Of a stretch of DNA of 64,000 bases, positions 32,661 to 43,818 are shown piece after piece. Both the position numbers and the translations under genes were made by a program. Source of the DNA: Blastomyces gilchristii SLH14081 (taxonomy: Eukaryota > Ascomycota > Eurotiomycetes > Onygenales > Ajellomycetaceae); NCBI RefSeq assembly GCF_000003855.2, contig NW_003101675.1:1067175-1131174 (forward strand), in the 5' to 3' direction. Each line of letters starts with the position of its first letter. Positions within the stretch are counted from its first letter, which is position 1. The notes below the pieces were generated by a model. It made no database searches. It was not told the origin of the DNA and saw nothing but the letters and a program-made list of their open reading frames with translations.

Positions 32661-34451
32661 ATGCTTAACCGCCATTGCAGTGCACTGCTGAAATCGCATC
32701 GACTATGCTTTGCCGGATTGACTGAACTTAACTTCGCAACAGGAGTAAGAAATGCTTCCATAAGCTCGGCCATCCAGAAAGGAATATACAGCTCGCGCGA
32801 TTCTCATACAGACAGAGAGAACAGGGAGAGCGGAGGGAGTAGGGGCAGAGGTGGCAGAGGCGGGAGACCGGACGGCGGAGGAAGAGAAGGCAGAGGGAGA
32901 GAAGGAGGAGGGGGAAGAGGAAGAGGAAGCGAAAACAGGGACCATAGAGGTGACAGAGAGGGCGGGGACATCCAGTATGGTAGGGGCAATGGCAACCGAG
33001 GAAATTTTCGAACGCCAAACGATAGACTGAGACCCAACGAATCCAACTTCTTTGGTTCTGATAACCGCTGCGTACGGCCAAGCTCAGAGACCGAAGCAGG
33101 GGGTTACAGTACACCCAATTTTCGCATAGCCAACGATAGGCCAAGTTGGGACCGACGCGATTTTCAAAGAAGAGATGAAGATCGAAGCGGTGACTGGTTG
33201 TCTAGCAATGAATCTAACTCCTCCCGCCGAAAAAACCGTCATGAGCGGAATGCAGAAAAGCTCGCTGCACGCTCAGAACAAACTGAATTTAACCTGGAAA
33301 GACCTCCTCATACCCGACCCCAAGTTTCCATTACAGCCCCTCGCGCCATCCCTTATACAACGGCTGCTTCCGAATTTATCTACGGCGCATCGGCCGTGCT
33401 CGCTGCTCTGCGATGCGGCCGCCGCAAATTGTACAAGCTCTACATTTACGATGCGCCCGATAAGGTCTCACTCCGATTGGGAAGGAAACAGCCTCGGGAT
33501 CCAATGCTGGATACAATAACTAAATTTGGCCTGGCTGCTGGTGTCCACGTCAAGCAGGTTGCTGGCAATTGGCCCAAGCTATTAGACAAAATGAGCGGCG
33601 GAAGGCCGCATAACGGGTGTATCCTAGAAGCATCTCAACTACCCAAATTGCCAGTTGACAGCCTCCTTCCGGTCGCATCACTCTCAGATACGCATTTTAA
33701 TGCGTCAGTTTGTCAACAATCGGCGGAGGAGGCGGAAGTCAATGGCACAAGTGGACGCATTCCTCGATGGGCGTACAAGGATGAGGACTGTTCCTTGACG
33801 GAGAATGTTTTCAAACCGTCCCGATATCCCTTTGCCCTCCTACTGGACGGAATTCGAGACGAAGGAAACGTAGGCGCCATTATCCGAAGCGCTTACTATT
33901 TCGGCGTCGACTCTATCATTGTATCCACCCGAAATAGCGCCCCGATATCCGCTGTGGTCATAAAGGCCTCCGCAGGCGCCGCGGAAAACATCCCCATCCT
34001 AACAACCACCAACCCCACCAACTTCCTGAAAAACACGCGCATGAACGGCTGGAAAATTTTCGCAGCTGAGGCTCCCGCTGCGGCTAGTGCGTCCCAGCAG
34101 ACATTCGGCACATCAAACGAGCAAATCCTCAGTCGGCGGGACGTAAGTACTAAACTTAGCGAAGCGCCTTGCATCCTGATGCTTGGCAGCGAAGACCAGG
34201 GCTTGCAGAGAAGCGTACGACAGCAAGCAGATGGTGCTGTGGTCATACCAGGTGCTATCACCTTGAGCAGCGCAGAAGATCGAGCGGGGGTTGATAGCTT
34301 GAATGTGAGCGTTGCTTCTGCGTTGCTATGCGAGGCCTTCCTTGGGGACCCATCTTCGACTGGCCAGGGCCGGTCACCGGCTGAGGGCATGATGTCGACT
34401 GTCGACATGATTCGCGAGGAGGTGAAGGAGGATCCGAATAAGATGTTTTGA
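32661..34451 (+). CDS. MRM1: Mitochondrial rRNA 2'-O-ribose methyltransferase Mrm1, 596 aa
   Basis: Intronless, 596 residues. The N-terminus (about 1-30) is basic and hydrophobic with no acidic residue before about 20, suiting a mitochondrial presequence. Residues about 50-105 are an unusually long RGG/DRG-rich low-complexity region, followed by an Arg/Asp/Ser-rich stretch. The SpoU_sub_bind domain starts at FIYGASAVLAALRCGRRK (about 238). The SpoU catalytic domain contains motif 1 DGIRDEGNVGAIIRSA (about 394), motif 2 ILMLGSEDQGLQRSV (about 503) and motif 3 GVDSLNVSVASALL (about 541), the knot that binds AdoMet. Yeast Mrm1 methylates one guanosine in the 21S rRNA peptidyl-transferase centre. 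The fungal protein is longer than the yeast one because of the RGG region. This is the last intact gene before the AT-rich block. Confidence 0.93.
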   Translation: MLNRHCSALLKSHRLCFAGLTELNFATGVRNASISSAIQKGIYSSRDSHTDRENRESGGSRGRGGRGGRPDGGGREGRGREGGGGRGRGSENRDHRGDREGGDIQYGRGNGNRGNFRTPNDRLRPNESNFFGSDNRCVRPSSETEAGGYSTPNFRIANDRPSWDRRDFQRRDEDRSGDWLSSNESNSSRRKNRHERNAEKLAARSEQTEFNLERPPHTRPQVSITAPRAIPYTTAASEFIYGASAVLAALRCGRRKLYKLYIYDAPDKVSLRLGRKQPRDPMLDTITKFGLAAGVHVKQVAGNWPKLLDKMSGGRPHNGCILEASQLPKLPVDSLLPVASLSDTHFNASVCQQSAEEAEVNGTSGRIPRWAYKDEDCSLTENVFKPSRYPFALLLDGIRDEGNVGAIIRSAYYFGVDSIIVSTRNSAPISAVVIKASAGAAENIPILTTTNPTNFLKNTRMNGWKIFAAEAPAAASASQQTFGTSNEQILSRRDVSTKLSEAPCILMLGSEDQGLQRSVRQQADGAVVIPGAITLSSAEDRAGVDSLNVSVASALLCEAFLGDPSSTGQGRSPAEGMMSTVDMIREEVKEDPNKMF

Positions 34452-34827
34452 TTCTCTCGGTTATTTGTCGGGTTTTTCCGCTGTCTCTGGCAGACTGGCA
34501 GATTTCTTTTGGGGTTGTTTCAACGGAGTTTTTGATGTTCTCCGTGCATATTAACAGCGCATGTAGTTTCCCAGCTTTATATATAAGAAACCATCACTAA
34601 GAAATATATATAATAGATTAGAGAATATTCGTATTTAAGAAAAAGTGTGAATTTTTCTCTTTACAGTTTTTTCTCTTTTTTTTTTTTTTTTTGAAGAAGA
34701 AGAAAGATAAGCAGTTCTTTCAGTATAAATTTATTCGGGTTTTTGAGCAGTTCTTTGAACAGCAGATTCTGCTGCTTGAGTATATTTTCTTCTGATTTCA
34801 AGAAGAAGAGTAAGAAGAGATTGAGAC
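34452..34827. other. 3' flank of Mrm1 and boundary to AT-rich block
   Basis: Normal composition persists to about 34,560; from about 34,600 the DNA becomes strongly AT-rich and CpG-poor. A T15-17 run lies at about 34,678-34,694. No coding sequence is seen. Confidence 0.75.
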
Positions 34828-35033
34828 TAGACTAGCTGTGTGAGTGTGTCTGAGGTGAGAATCAAACTTTACAGTTATTATATTGTCTGAAGACATTACT
34901 TCTGATTACAGTTTTTGTTCATTACATTAATCTTAAATAGACTGTAAACTGACTGTGTGACTGTGTCTGAGATCAGAATCAAACTTTATAATTATTATAT
35001 TACTTTTAATTATAATTTATATTTATTATTTGT
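34828..35033 (+). repeat. Two tandem partial copies of repeat R
   Basis: Starting at about 34828 and 34946, both copies match the head of the 3.4 kb units at 38235 and 41625: a GTGTGA-GTGTCTGAG motif followed by AATCAAACTTTA and AT-rich sequence. The repeat then stops abruptly at the Helitron-like sequence beginning near 35036. An inverted partial copy lies at about 51100-51320. Confidence 0.8.
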
Positions 35034-35035
35034 GG

Positions 35036-36070
35036 AGCGAAGCGAAGCAAATATATGATGAAAACCCTGGTCATTAAAAGTGAAGAATTTTCTTTTTAAG
35101 GTTCTTGGCATGAATACAGCTCACTGATTGATGTAGAATTAAGTGAAGTATAATTTCATGATATTATACTATGACTTCTGTGTCTCTGTGTGCTTATAAC
35201 ATGTTCATCTTCATCTTATCAATTATCTACTCTGTACAGATTCTTGATTAGATTATACATCTTATTAACTATCTACTTTAAACAGATTCTTGAATAGATA
35301 ATACATCTGATTAATTATCTACTTTATACAGATTCTTGAATAGATAATATATCTGATTAATTATCTTTTATAGATTCTCAAGAATGAATAATATATTAAA
35401 AGCCTGTGTTCACTGCTTATAAAATCAGTCTTTTAATTAATATATTTCTTTACAGTGTTATACTACTTCTACAGCTATCTGTCTTCAATACTATACTCAG
35501 AGAACTCAGGTATTATAATCTTCTCTTATTATATCTTTTCTATCACTGATTATCTCTTTACACTGTGTAGAACTATAAACAGATATATATAGTAAAATCA
35601 GATTCTTCTACAGTTATAGATTTTATCATAAATAAGTCTGAACTTCTCTTATCATCTTAGATATACTAATACTTTATATAATTAATAGTAGTCTCTCAGA
35701 TCTGTGAATAGTCTATTAAAATAGATATATTATCTAAGATTAAGTTTATCACTGTGAATTTTATAGTTCTGATATATCTTTAGTAATAGTGATCTGTAAA
35801 AAGAAAACTGTCATTTAAAGAGCTTATCATATTATCAGATATTATAGAGAATATCTCTTATTAACTTTATTTTTAACTTAATTAAGAAAATAGCTGCAGT
35901 TATTATTTTTAATAATTAATTTATTTCTCAGTTCAGCAGATCTCTTTTCAGTATTTCACTAATTATCTATATAATTATTTAACTTATTTTTAAGTTAATC
36001 TTATTTTACTTTTATTGATTTATCTCAAAAATCAATTTTAGTTTATTAGATTCTCTTTAAAAATCTAACC
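35036..36070 (+). mobile_element. Helitron 5' fragment, inverted relative to the large copy
   Basis: This kilobase is the reverse complement (diverged, mostly transitions) of about 57,550-58,460, the 5' part of the minus-strand Helitron. Shared landmarks include the GCGAAGC start, a triple 60-70 bp sub-repeat (TTAT-CTACT-GTACAGATTCTTGA at 35216-35390) and the TACTTCTACAGCTATCTGTCTTC stretch region near 35465. No coding part is retained. It ends where the LINE begins. Confidence 0.75.
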
Positions 36071-36079
36071 TAGTTACTG

Positions 36080-38234
36080 AACTAGTGTGAAAAAAATCAG
36101 GTGTTTTATACACAAAAGTCTTCTATTCTTTCTTTGAAACAGTCTGATCAACTTTTCAATTCAAAAAGAGTTTAAGAAATATCTCAATTGAAACAGTCTG
36201 ATCAACTTTTCATTGAGTGAGAACAATGAGTTTAAAAATACACTCAGTTGATGTGGAAAAAGATGCTTTCTCAAATACTATTCCTGAGATTGAAATTCTG
36301 AAGAGAAGAAAGAAAGAAGAAATAGAAAAACAACAAGTTCTTGAAATACAGAAACTGGAAAAAGCAAGCAAGATTCTTGAAAAGCAGTGTCTGAGTGAGA
36401 TGAATGAAGAAGTTCTGTTAATTCTTCATGCTCAGGCTAGATAACTACAGAAGATGATCAAGTTCAAACTTGGAATTTCAAACACAGTTCTAAAAACATT
36501 GAAAATTCCTAGTATAATCACTGACTCTTTATTTTGCTCTTTTTCTTTTTCTACTTCTTCTTCTTCTTCTTCTTTAAATCAGAAGAAAACATATACTCAA
36601 ACAGCTAAATCTGCCATCTCTAAACCTGCTGTCTCTAAATCTACTGTCTCAAAACCTGCTCAAAATCCTGAGAAAACTAAGAAGAATACTGCTCATACTT
36701 CTATTGATAGAAAAGTGAAGAAAAAAATACAAAAAGAGAAAAATCTTCAAATCTTCAGAAATAGAAGACTTATTCTCAAAGTCTCAAATCAGAACATCTT
36801 GAAGAGAAACAAGCTAAACTCAAATCTCATTTTCAGAATTAGAAATGAAATCAATCAGCAGTTCTTTTCTCAGTTAATGACTAATATTGAAGTTCAAAAA
36901 TCAGTTATAGCTTTAATTGAGTCATTCTTCTTTAAAAACTTCATTATTCTGACTACAATGTCTGAATTCAGTACAGAATTTCTTATTCAGAATGAGAATC
37001 TCTGAAAATCAGCAGTAGAATCTTTGTTAAACACAATAATTCTATCTAAGAGAGATGAAAAGTGAGACAAAGTCATTCTTTATAATATTTCAGTTGAAAT
37101 CTTTGACTGTGAGGAAAAAATGCTACTTCTCAAAAATGAATTAGAAGAATACAACTCTATTCAACTGAGAAAAGAGTCTGTATAACTTAATTCAATTAAG
37201 TTCACACAGAGTAGAAGAAATGCCTCTATTCTAGTATATATAAAGATACTTGAATAATCAAGAATCTCTAAAGTAAGAGTAGCAGATTTGAAAATGAGAG
37301 TTCATGAATACAAAGACTCAAGAATGAGTCTCAAAGCTCAAATACAGTGTTCAAACTGTCAAAGATATGAACACTTTGCAGTCTCTTGTTTCAGAGACTT
37401 AAAATGCATATTCTGTACTAGAGATTACAAAACTAGTGAGTATAAATGTGAAACATGCTTAAAAAGAGATGAAATATGTTAATATACTCTGCTTAAGTGC
37501 TTTAATTGTAAAGAAAAACATGCATCTAGCTCAAAAGTATGTATATTTACTTCAAGAACTCAGAAGAACTGAAGAAAAGATAAAGCTTAGAATGAATCTA
37601 AGACTGAAGAGAAAAGTCAAGCTAGTAAATCTACAACTGCAAGCTTAAAAAGAAGAAACTCTTAACTATCTAGATCTTCAAACTTCAACTCTTCAGCTAA
37701 ATGTAAACAGAATTTGAATTCTTAAACTTCTGTTAAGATTAGAGAATTGAGAAATAACTCTGATAATAAACTAGATATAATGCAAGCAGTTGAGATTTCT
37801 ACTTTTTAAAATAGTTATAATCTACTATCTGATGATAGTGATTAGATTTTACTCTATCTCTACTCTCTTTTAGTATGAATATACAATAAAAACAACAAAA
37901 AAAGTTTAAAAACTTCTCAAAAATCACATTTATTCAAAATAATGTGAATAGAAACTCAAATTGCATTTATTCTTGTCTTTAAATTGCATTTGAACAAAAA
38001 GTTGATTTTATACTGCTTCAGAAATCAAACTTTGATACTGAGTAAAAATGATTATTTCTCATTCAAGCTACTACTGCTTTCTATCTCAAAAGTCTGAGAT
38101 AAAGTTAAGAGTAGTAATCTATGAAAGAAAGAGATCAAGATATTAATTTAATCTAAGATTTAATATCATGTCTGACCCTGATATTCTGATGAGTGATATT
38201 ATAGATAATAAGAATGAGTTTGATACTATACAGC
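36080..38234 (+). mobile_element. Decayed Tad1-type LINE: ORF1 and start of endonuclease
   Basis: From ATG 36226 one reading frame (frame 1) runs to about 37,600 with only a handful of stop codons (first TAG at 36442-36444). That is, an ORF1 of about 450 codons was broken by point changes. Its C-terminal part has the zinc-knuckle pattern of fungal Tad1 LINE ORF1: CSNCQRYEHFAVSC, then CIFCTRDYKTSEYKCETC. After ORF1, at about 37,870-38,160, an interrupted translation resembles the start of an AP-endonuclease (an NVNRN-like block, then FEQKVDFILLQ). There is no reverse transcriptase: the copy is cut at 38,235 by repeat R. A short direct repeat (ACAGTCTGATCAACTTTTCA) occurs twice in the 5' UTR at about 36,145 and 36,193. 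Confidence 0.85.
36226..37600 (+). pseudogene. LINE ORF1 (gag-like, zinc knuckles), disrupted
   Basis: Ser/Lys-rich N-terminal half, then the segment at about 36,780-37,005, whose spacing fits the RRM-like core of Tad1 ORF1 proteins, and a downstream cysteine-rich zinc-knuckle part at about 37,340-37,500. All pieces lie in the same frame, so the breaks are substitutions creating stops, not frameshifts. No functional protein can be made. Confidence 0.8.
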
Positions 38235-41200
38235 TTAGACTGACCGTGTGACCGTGTCTGAGACTAGAATCAAACTTTACAGTTATTACATTGTCTAAAA
38301 GTATTACTTCTGATTATAATTTATATTCATTACATTGATTTCAAATCACATTATTTCAAATATTAAAGGTTTCAGATTCACTTTTCAAATAAAAATCTAG
38401 TCTCAGATAAAGAATATGTTTGAATTCTTAGTTACATTTTCATTCTGATCTCATTATTGAGAATGGCATTAAATAAGATCATGAAATCATTTCTCACTTA
38501 TATAATATTATAATATAGTGCTCATTTGTTGAAAATTCAATAGAGAGTATTATCAAATATCATTACTTTTCTGAACACAGATCATAATTCATATAATTTT
38601 AATTATGAAAAAAATATAAAATATAAAAAAAACAAAAAGAAAAAAATAAATAAAACAAGAAAAAATCACAATGAAAAAAAAAAGAAGAGAGAAAAAGAAC
38701 AAAAAGAAAAGAAAAAGAAAAAAATAAAAAATAAAAATAAAAAAAATCAAGATTGCAGAGTCACAGTACTTTTAAAATACTCACTTCTCAGAGTCTTTAC
38801 AATGTTCATTATCAACTGTGTATTTCTCATAGTGAGAGTAACACAGCTGTGATGAGTCATTGTTTTAACATCATCTAATAAATAATCAGTATATATCTGT
38901 ATAAATGTGAATAATTAGAAAACATACACTTAAAAAGTATGATCAGGATGAACTTTACTATCACTTGAATAATATCAAGAACAGAATACTGAAATCAATA
39001 ATTCTTCTCATTGATTTCACAGACAAGATATGTGAAGATGATCTTGAAAAATATAAGATCTTTCAACTTCTGATAAAAATGAATCTCATAGAGAGACTCT
39101 ATTTTCATGATATCAGAGACTGAGTATTATTAAAAAGTGTTACTTTCATGCAATGTATATGCACTTACTGCAGCAATTCATTCTCTGTATATATGACTGA
39201 GAGTTACAGCTTTCTCATGCTGTATAACTCTCTCTGAGATACTGCTGTCAGTTTGCAACTCATACAGTCTCTCAGTTCAGTATATACTGTGTGTATACAG
39301 CTCTGCATACTGAGGCCATGTTGATTATTATGGCCTGATATGATACTCACTTTTCACAGATCATGTTTTGTTTGAGAGAGAGAAGAAGAAGACATAACTA
39401 TTGTTTTATTAAAGAAGAAATGAATAATTAGTATTATTAAATGTAATTTGATTCATCTGCATTTAAAATTTGATTAGTCTATACTCTTTAATTTAAGGGT
39501 TTCTAAGAGTGTTTTAATAGTTTTCATATCAGCTTGAACTTAGTGATGAGTTGAAGAAGAAGAGAAAAGAGAGAAGAAAGAAATGAGAACAACTTATCTT
39601 TATAATATGAAAATAGAGAATCACTACAATTATTCTTTCTAATAATAAAGATCTGTTTTCTGCATGTATCTCTGATATAGATTATATAATAACTGTATAC
39701 AAAGAATATCAATAGTGCATGTATTAAATGAAGATAATGTTGCTATATAATACTGTAGCTGTTTCTGTACATCTCTGAAAGCTGTTAATAGTTTCTTTAT
39801 CTCTTTATATTTGATAAGTTAATAATATATTCTGATGCACTTTCTCTTTCATCATTATCATTATCATCATCATTATCATCATCATTATCATCATCATTAT
39901 TATTATATCATTGCTAGCTACCTTCTCTGTCTTCACCTTCTCTTAATACTTATTAAAATCAATCATATTATTTCTCTTTAAATATTCTGCGGTTCTGTAA
40001 ATCATCAAGACACGTGAGCACTATTACAGATTGAAGAGAGAGAAGAAGAAGATGTTCAAGTATAGAGAGACAGATTATAAGATATATTATAATATCTTGA
40101 AAAGACTCTGTAAGAGAGTAGAATAATAACAATTTTAAGTAAGACTTCTGATAGATTTAGACTGAACTAAGTATAGAAATAATACAGATAACACTGTCTG
40201 TGAGAGATTGAAAAAGAAGACAGTGAAGAGTCTTATATAGTAGTAGTAAGATCAGAAGAAGTTCTGAGAATGATTTAAGATCAAGATAAAGAGAGAGAGA
40301 GAGAAGAAGAGTATTACTGTAAATAAGCAGTGACAGAAGAAGATTGAGAAGGTATTGAAGTAAGAGATAAAGAAGTCAAAACTGATAAGTTTTTTATTAA
40401 AAGATAATAATTTTTGATAATACTTCTGTTCTCTAATTGATTAGTAGAAGCTAATAGAGAAGAAGAGAATTAAGACCTTGTTCAGATCTTGAATGCACTT
40501 CATAATTCTAAATATTAAGAAGACAGCTCTGCTCTCTGAGCATGTCAATCTGCTTACTACTGAGATGAAACCTGAGACAGCAGATCAGAAAATGCAGGAT
40601 TTTAAGATACAGATTGATCTGACTGAGAAAGAGCAGTAGAAACTCTTCTCTGAGAAGACAGCAGAGAGAGATTTTGAGATGATTATCATCTCAGATAAGA
40701 AGAAGAAGAAGAAGAATAAGAATAAGAAGTGAATTATAAAGAATAATAAGAAGAATGAGAAAGAGAAGAAAGATTATAAATAGAAAAAGTTTTTTTCTTT
40801 TTATATTAATTAGTTATAAGTTTGTAACTATTAGTTAATAATTGAAATTAATTTTAAGTTTTCAAAAATTATTGTACAAGTTGTAATCAATTATCAATGT
40901 CAGAAATAATATATATATATATATTCAACTATTATATCACTATAATATATAAGTATCAACATTTTTTCAACATTGATATTCATAATATTAATATATTTTT
41001 AATAATATTATCTGATAATGTAATTTGATAACACTCTCTTTTATAATATTAATATATTTCAAGAAATATGACAGAGATTAATCAAGATTATTTATTTACT
41101 TTTATACATTGATGATATTCAATCTGAGTTAGTACTAAAATTATAACTAAGCTAAGAAAGAAGACTATTTTCTCTTATATTAATTCTTCTTATACACATC

Positions 41201-41624
41201 AGTGATCAGTTATTGAAAATAAATTGTTATTCTTAAATTATTATCATATCTTCTGAATTCACTTCTTTCACTTCTTTTACTTCTATTGAAGATTCATAAA
41301 CTCTTTAAGAAATCACTGTGAATTACAAAGTCTATATTGTTTATAATTCAACACAGAATACTCTCTTTCAATTATAGTAAATAATCACTTCATTCTTCAC
41401 ATCTGATTTCAGGTCATGAAATTTATGAAAAACTTAACACAAATACTGAGATGAACTATGAAATAATTATTAACAGATTGTATTGCAGATTACTGAAGAA
41501 TCACTGCAACTTCATTCAGAAACATTCATTATAAACTGATTATAACTCTGAAGAAATTTCCTGACATCTGAAGTTATCAGAATGCAGATAATAAAAGAAA
41601 AATAATCAGAAAATTACTACTGAG
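38235..41624 (+). repeat. Unit A: 3.4 kb unidentified element, first tandem copy
   Basis: It starts with repeat R (GACCGTGTGACCGTGTC) and ends in TTACTACTGAG, where the second copy follows immediately. Along the unit: an A-rich tract (about 38,600-38,750), a stretch with TATATGACTGAGAGTT motifs, a (TCATTA)n microsatellite (39,850-39,905), a degenerate coding-like part with Lys/Glu-rich translation (40,010-40,790) and a terminal AT-rich 800 bp. Stops fill every frame. The element class is not recognised; a LINE or DNA transposon remnant is possible. Confidence 0.75.
39850..39905 (+). repeat. (TCATTA)/(TCATCA) microsatellite in unit A
   Basis: Alternating TCATTA and TCATCA units; the homologous tract in unit B (43,236-43,330) is longer and more irregular. 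Confidence 0.9.
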
Positions 41625-43235
41625 TTAGATTGACCGTGTGACCGTGTCTGAGACCAGGATCAAACTTTACAGTTATCATGTTATCTAAAAGCATTACTTT
41701 TGATCATGATTTGTGTTCATCACATTAATCTCAAATCATGTTATTTCAAATATTAAAGATCTCAGATTCACTTTTCAATTAAAAATCTAGTCTCAGATAA
41801 AGAATATATTTGAATTCTTAGTCATATTTTCATTCTGATCTCATTATTGAAAATGATATTAAATGAGATTATGAAATCATTTCTCACTTACATAATATCA
41901 TAACATAGTACTCATTTGTTGAAAATTCAATAGAGAGTGTTATTAAATATTATTACTTTTCTGAATACAGATCATAATTAATATCATTTTAATTAAAAAA
42001 AGATATAAAATACAAAAAATAACAAAAAAACAAAAAATAAAATAATAAGAAAAAATCACAACAAAAAAAAAAAAAAAGAGAAAGAAAAAAAGAAAAGAAA
42101 AAGAAAAAAATAAAAAATAAAAATAAAAAGAAATTAAGGTCACAGAGCTGCAGCATTCAGTACTTTTAAAATACTCACTCTTCAGAGTCTTTACAATATT
42201 CATTATCAACTGTGTATTTCTCACAGTGAGAGTAACACAGCTATGATGAGTCATTGTCTTAATACTATCTAATAAATAATCAGTATATATCTATATAAAT
42301 GTGAATAATTAGAAAATATATACTTAAAAAGTGTGATCAGAATGAACTCTGCTGTCACTTGAATAATATTAGAAACAGAATACTGAAATTGATGATTTCT
42401 CTCATTGATTTCACAGATAAGATATATGAAGATAATCTTAAGAAATATAAGATTCTCTGACTTCTAGTAAAAATAGATCTCATGAAGAGACTCTATTTTC
42501 ATCATATCAGAGACTGAGTATTATCAAAAAGTATTACTTCAATGCATATACACTTACTACAGCAATTCATTCTCTGTATATATGACTGAGAGTTGCAGCT
42601 TTCTCACATCACACAGCTCTCTCTGAGATGCTACTGCTGATTTAGAACTCATACAGTCTCTTAGTTTAGTATATGCTGTGTATATGCAGCTCTGCATGCT
42701 GAGACTGTGTTGATATTATGACCTGATATGATACTTGCTTTTCACAGGTCATGTTTTGTTTGATTGAGAGAAGAGAGGGACATAACTGCTGTTTTATTTA
42801 AAGAGAAATGAGTAATTGAATCTGTAGAAGATAATTTGATTTCTTCTGCATTTGAAATTTGATTAGTCTATACTCTTCAATTTGAGAGTTTCTGAGAGTG
42901 TTTTAATAGTTTTCATACCAGCTTGAAATTAGTGATTGATTGAAGAAGAGAAAAGAGAGAAGAAAGAAATGAGAATAACTTATCTTTATAATATGAAAAC
43001 AGAGAATTACTGCAATCATTTATTCTAGTAATAAAGATCTGTTTTCTGCATGTATCTCTGATACAGATTATATGATAACTGTATACAAAGAATATCAACA
43101 GTGCATGTATTGAATAAAGATGATATTGCTATACAACACTGTAGCTGTTTCTGTATATTACTGAAAGCTGTTAATATTTTCTTTAAGTCTCTTTATATTT
43201 GATAAGTCAGTAATATATTTCAATACATACTCTCT

Positions 43236-43330
43236 TTCATTATCATTATCATCATTATTATCATTATTATCATCACTATTATTATTATTATTATCATTAT
43301 CATCATTATTATTATCATTATCATTATATT
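43236..43330 (+). repeat. (TCATTA)/(TTA) microsatellite in unit B
   Basis: Trinucleotide-hexanucleotide repeat corresponding to the tract in unit A. Confidence 0.85.
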
Positions 43331-43718
43331 ATTTCTGACTGTCTCTTCTATCTTCATCTCTCTTCAATACTCACTGAAATTAATCATGTCATTTCTCTTC
43401 AAATATTCTGCAGTTCTGCAGATCATCAAGGCGCGTGAGCACTGTCACAGATTAAAAAGAGAGAAGAAGAAGATGTTTAAGTAAGAAGAGACAGATTATA
43501 AGACATGTTATAATATCTTGAAGAGACTCTGTAAGAAAGTAGAATAATAACAATTTTAAGTAATACTTTTAATAGTTTAGACTGATCTACTAATACAAAC
43601 AATCTTACTGATACTGTAGGTGAGAGATTGAACATTGAGATAGAGTGGAGTCATATAGAGAAGTTGAATGAACTTAAGACGTTCTGCGAATGAGTTACGA
43701 TTAAGATGATGAGAGAGA

Positions 43719-43818
43719 NNNNNNNNNNNNNNNNNNNNNNNNNNNNNNNNNNNNNNNNNNNNNNNNNNNNNNNNNNNNNNNNNNNNNNNNNNNNNNNNNN
43801 NNNNNNNNNNNNNNNNNN
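43719..43818. other. Assembly gap, exactly 100 N
   Basis: A round 100-N run is a conventional placeholder of unknown true length. It is flanked on the left by GAGAGAGA. Confidence 0.99.

Noticed and set aside
39850..39905. CRISPR-like array from regularly spaced TCATTA units
   Set aside because: A plain microsatellite without spacers, in a fungal genome.
42000..42254. 103-codon Phe-rich minus-strand frame
   Set aside because: Translation of the A-rich tract of unit B; the homologous stretch in unit A is not open.
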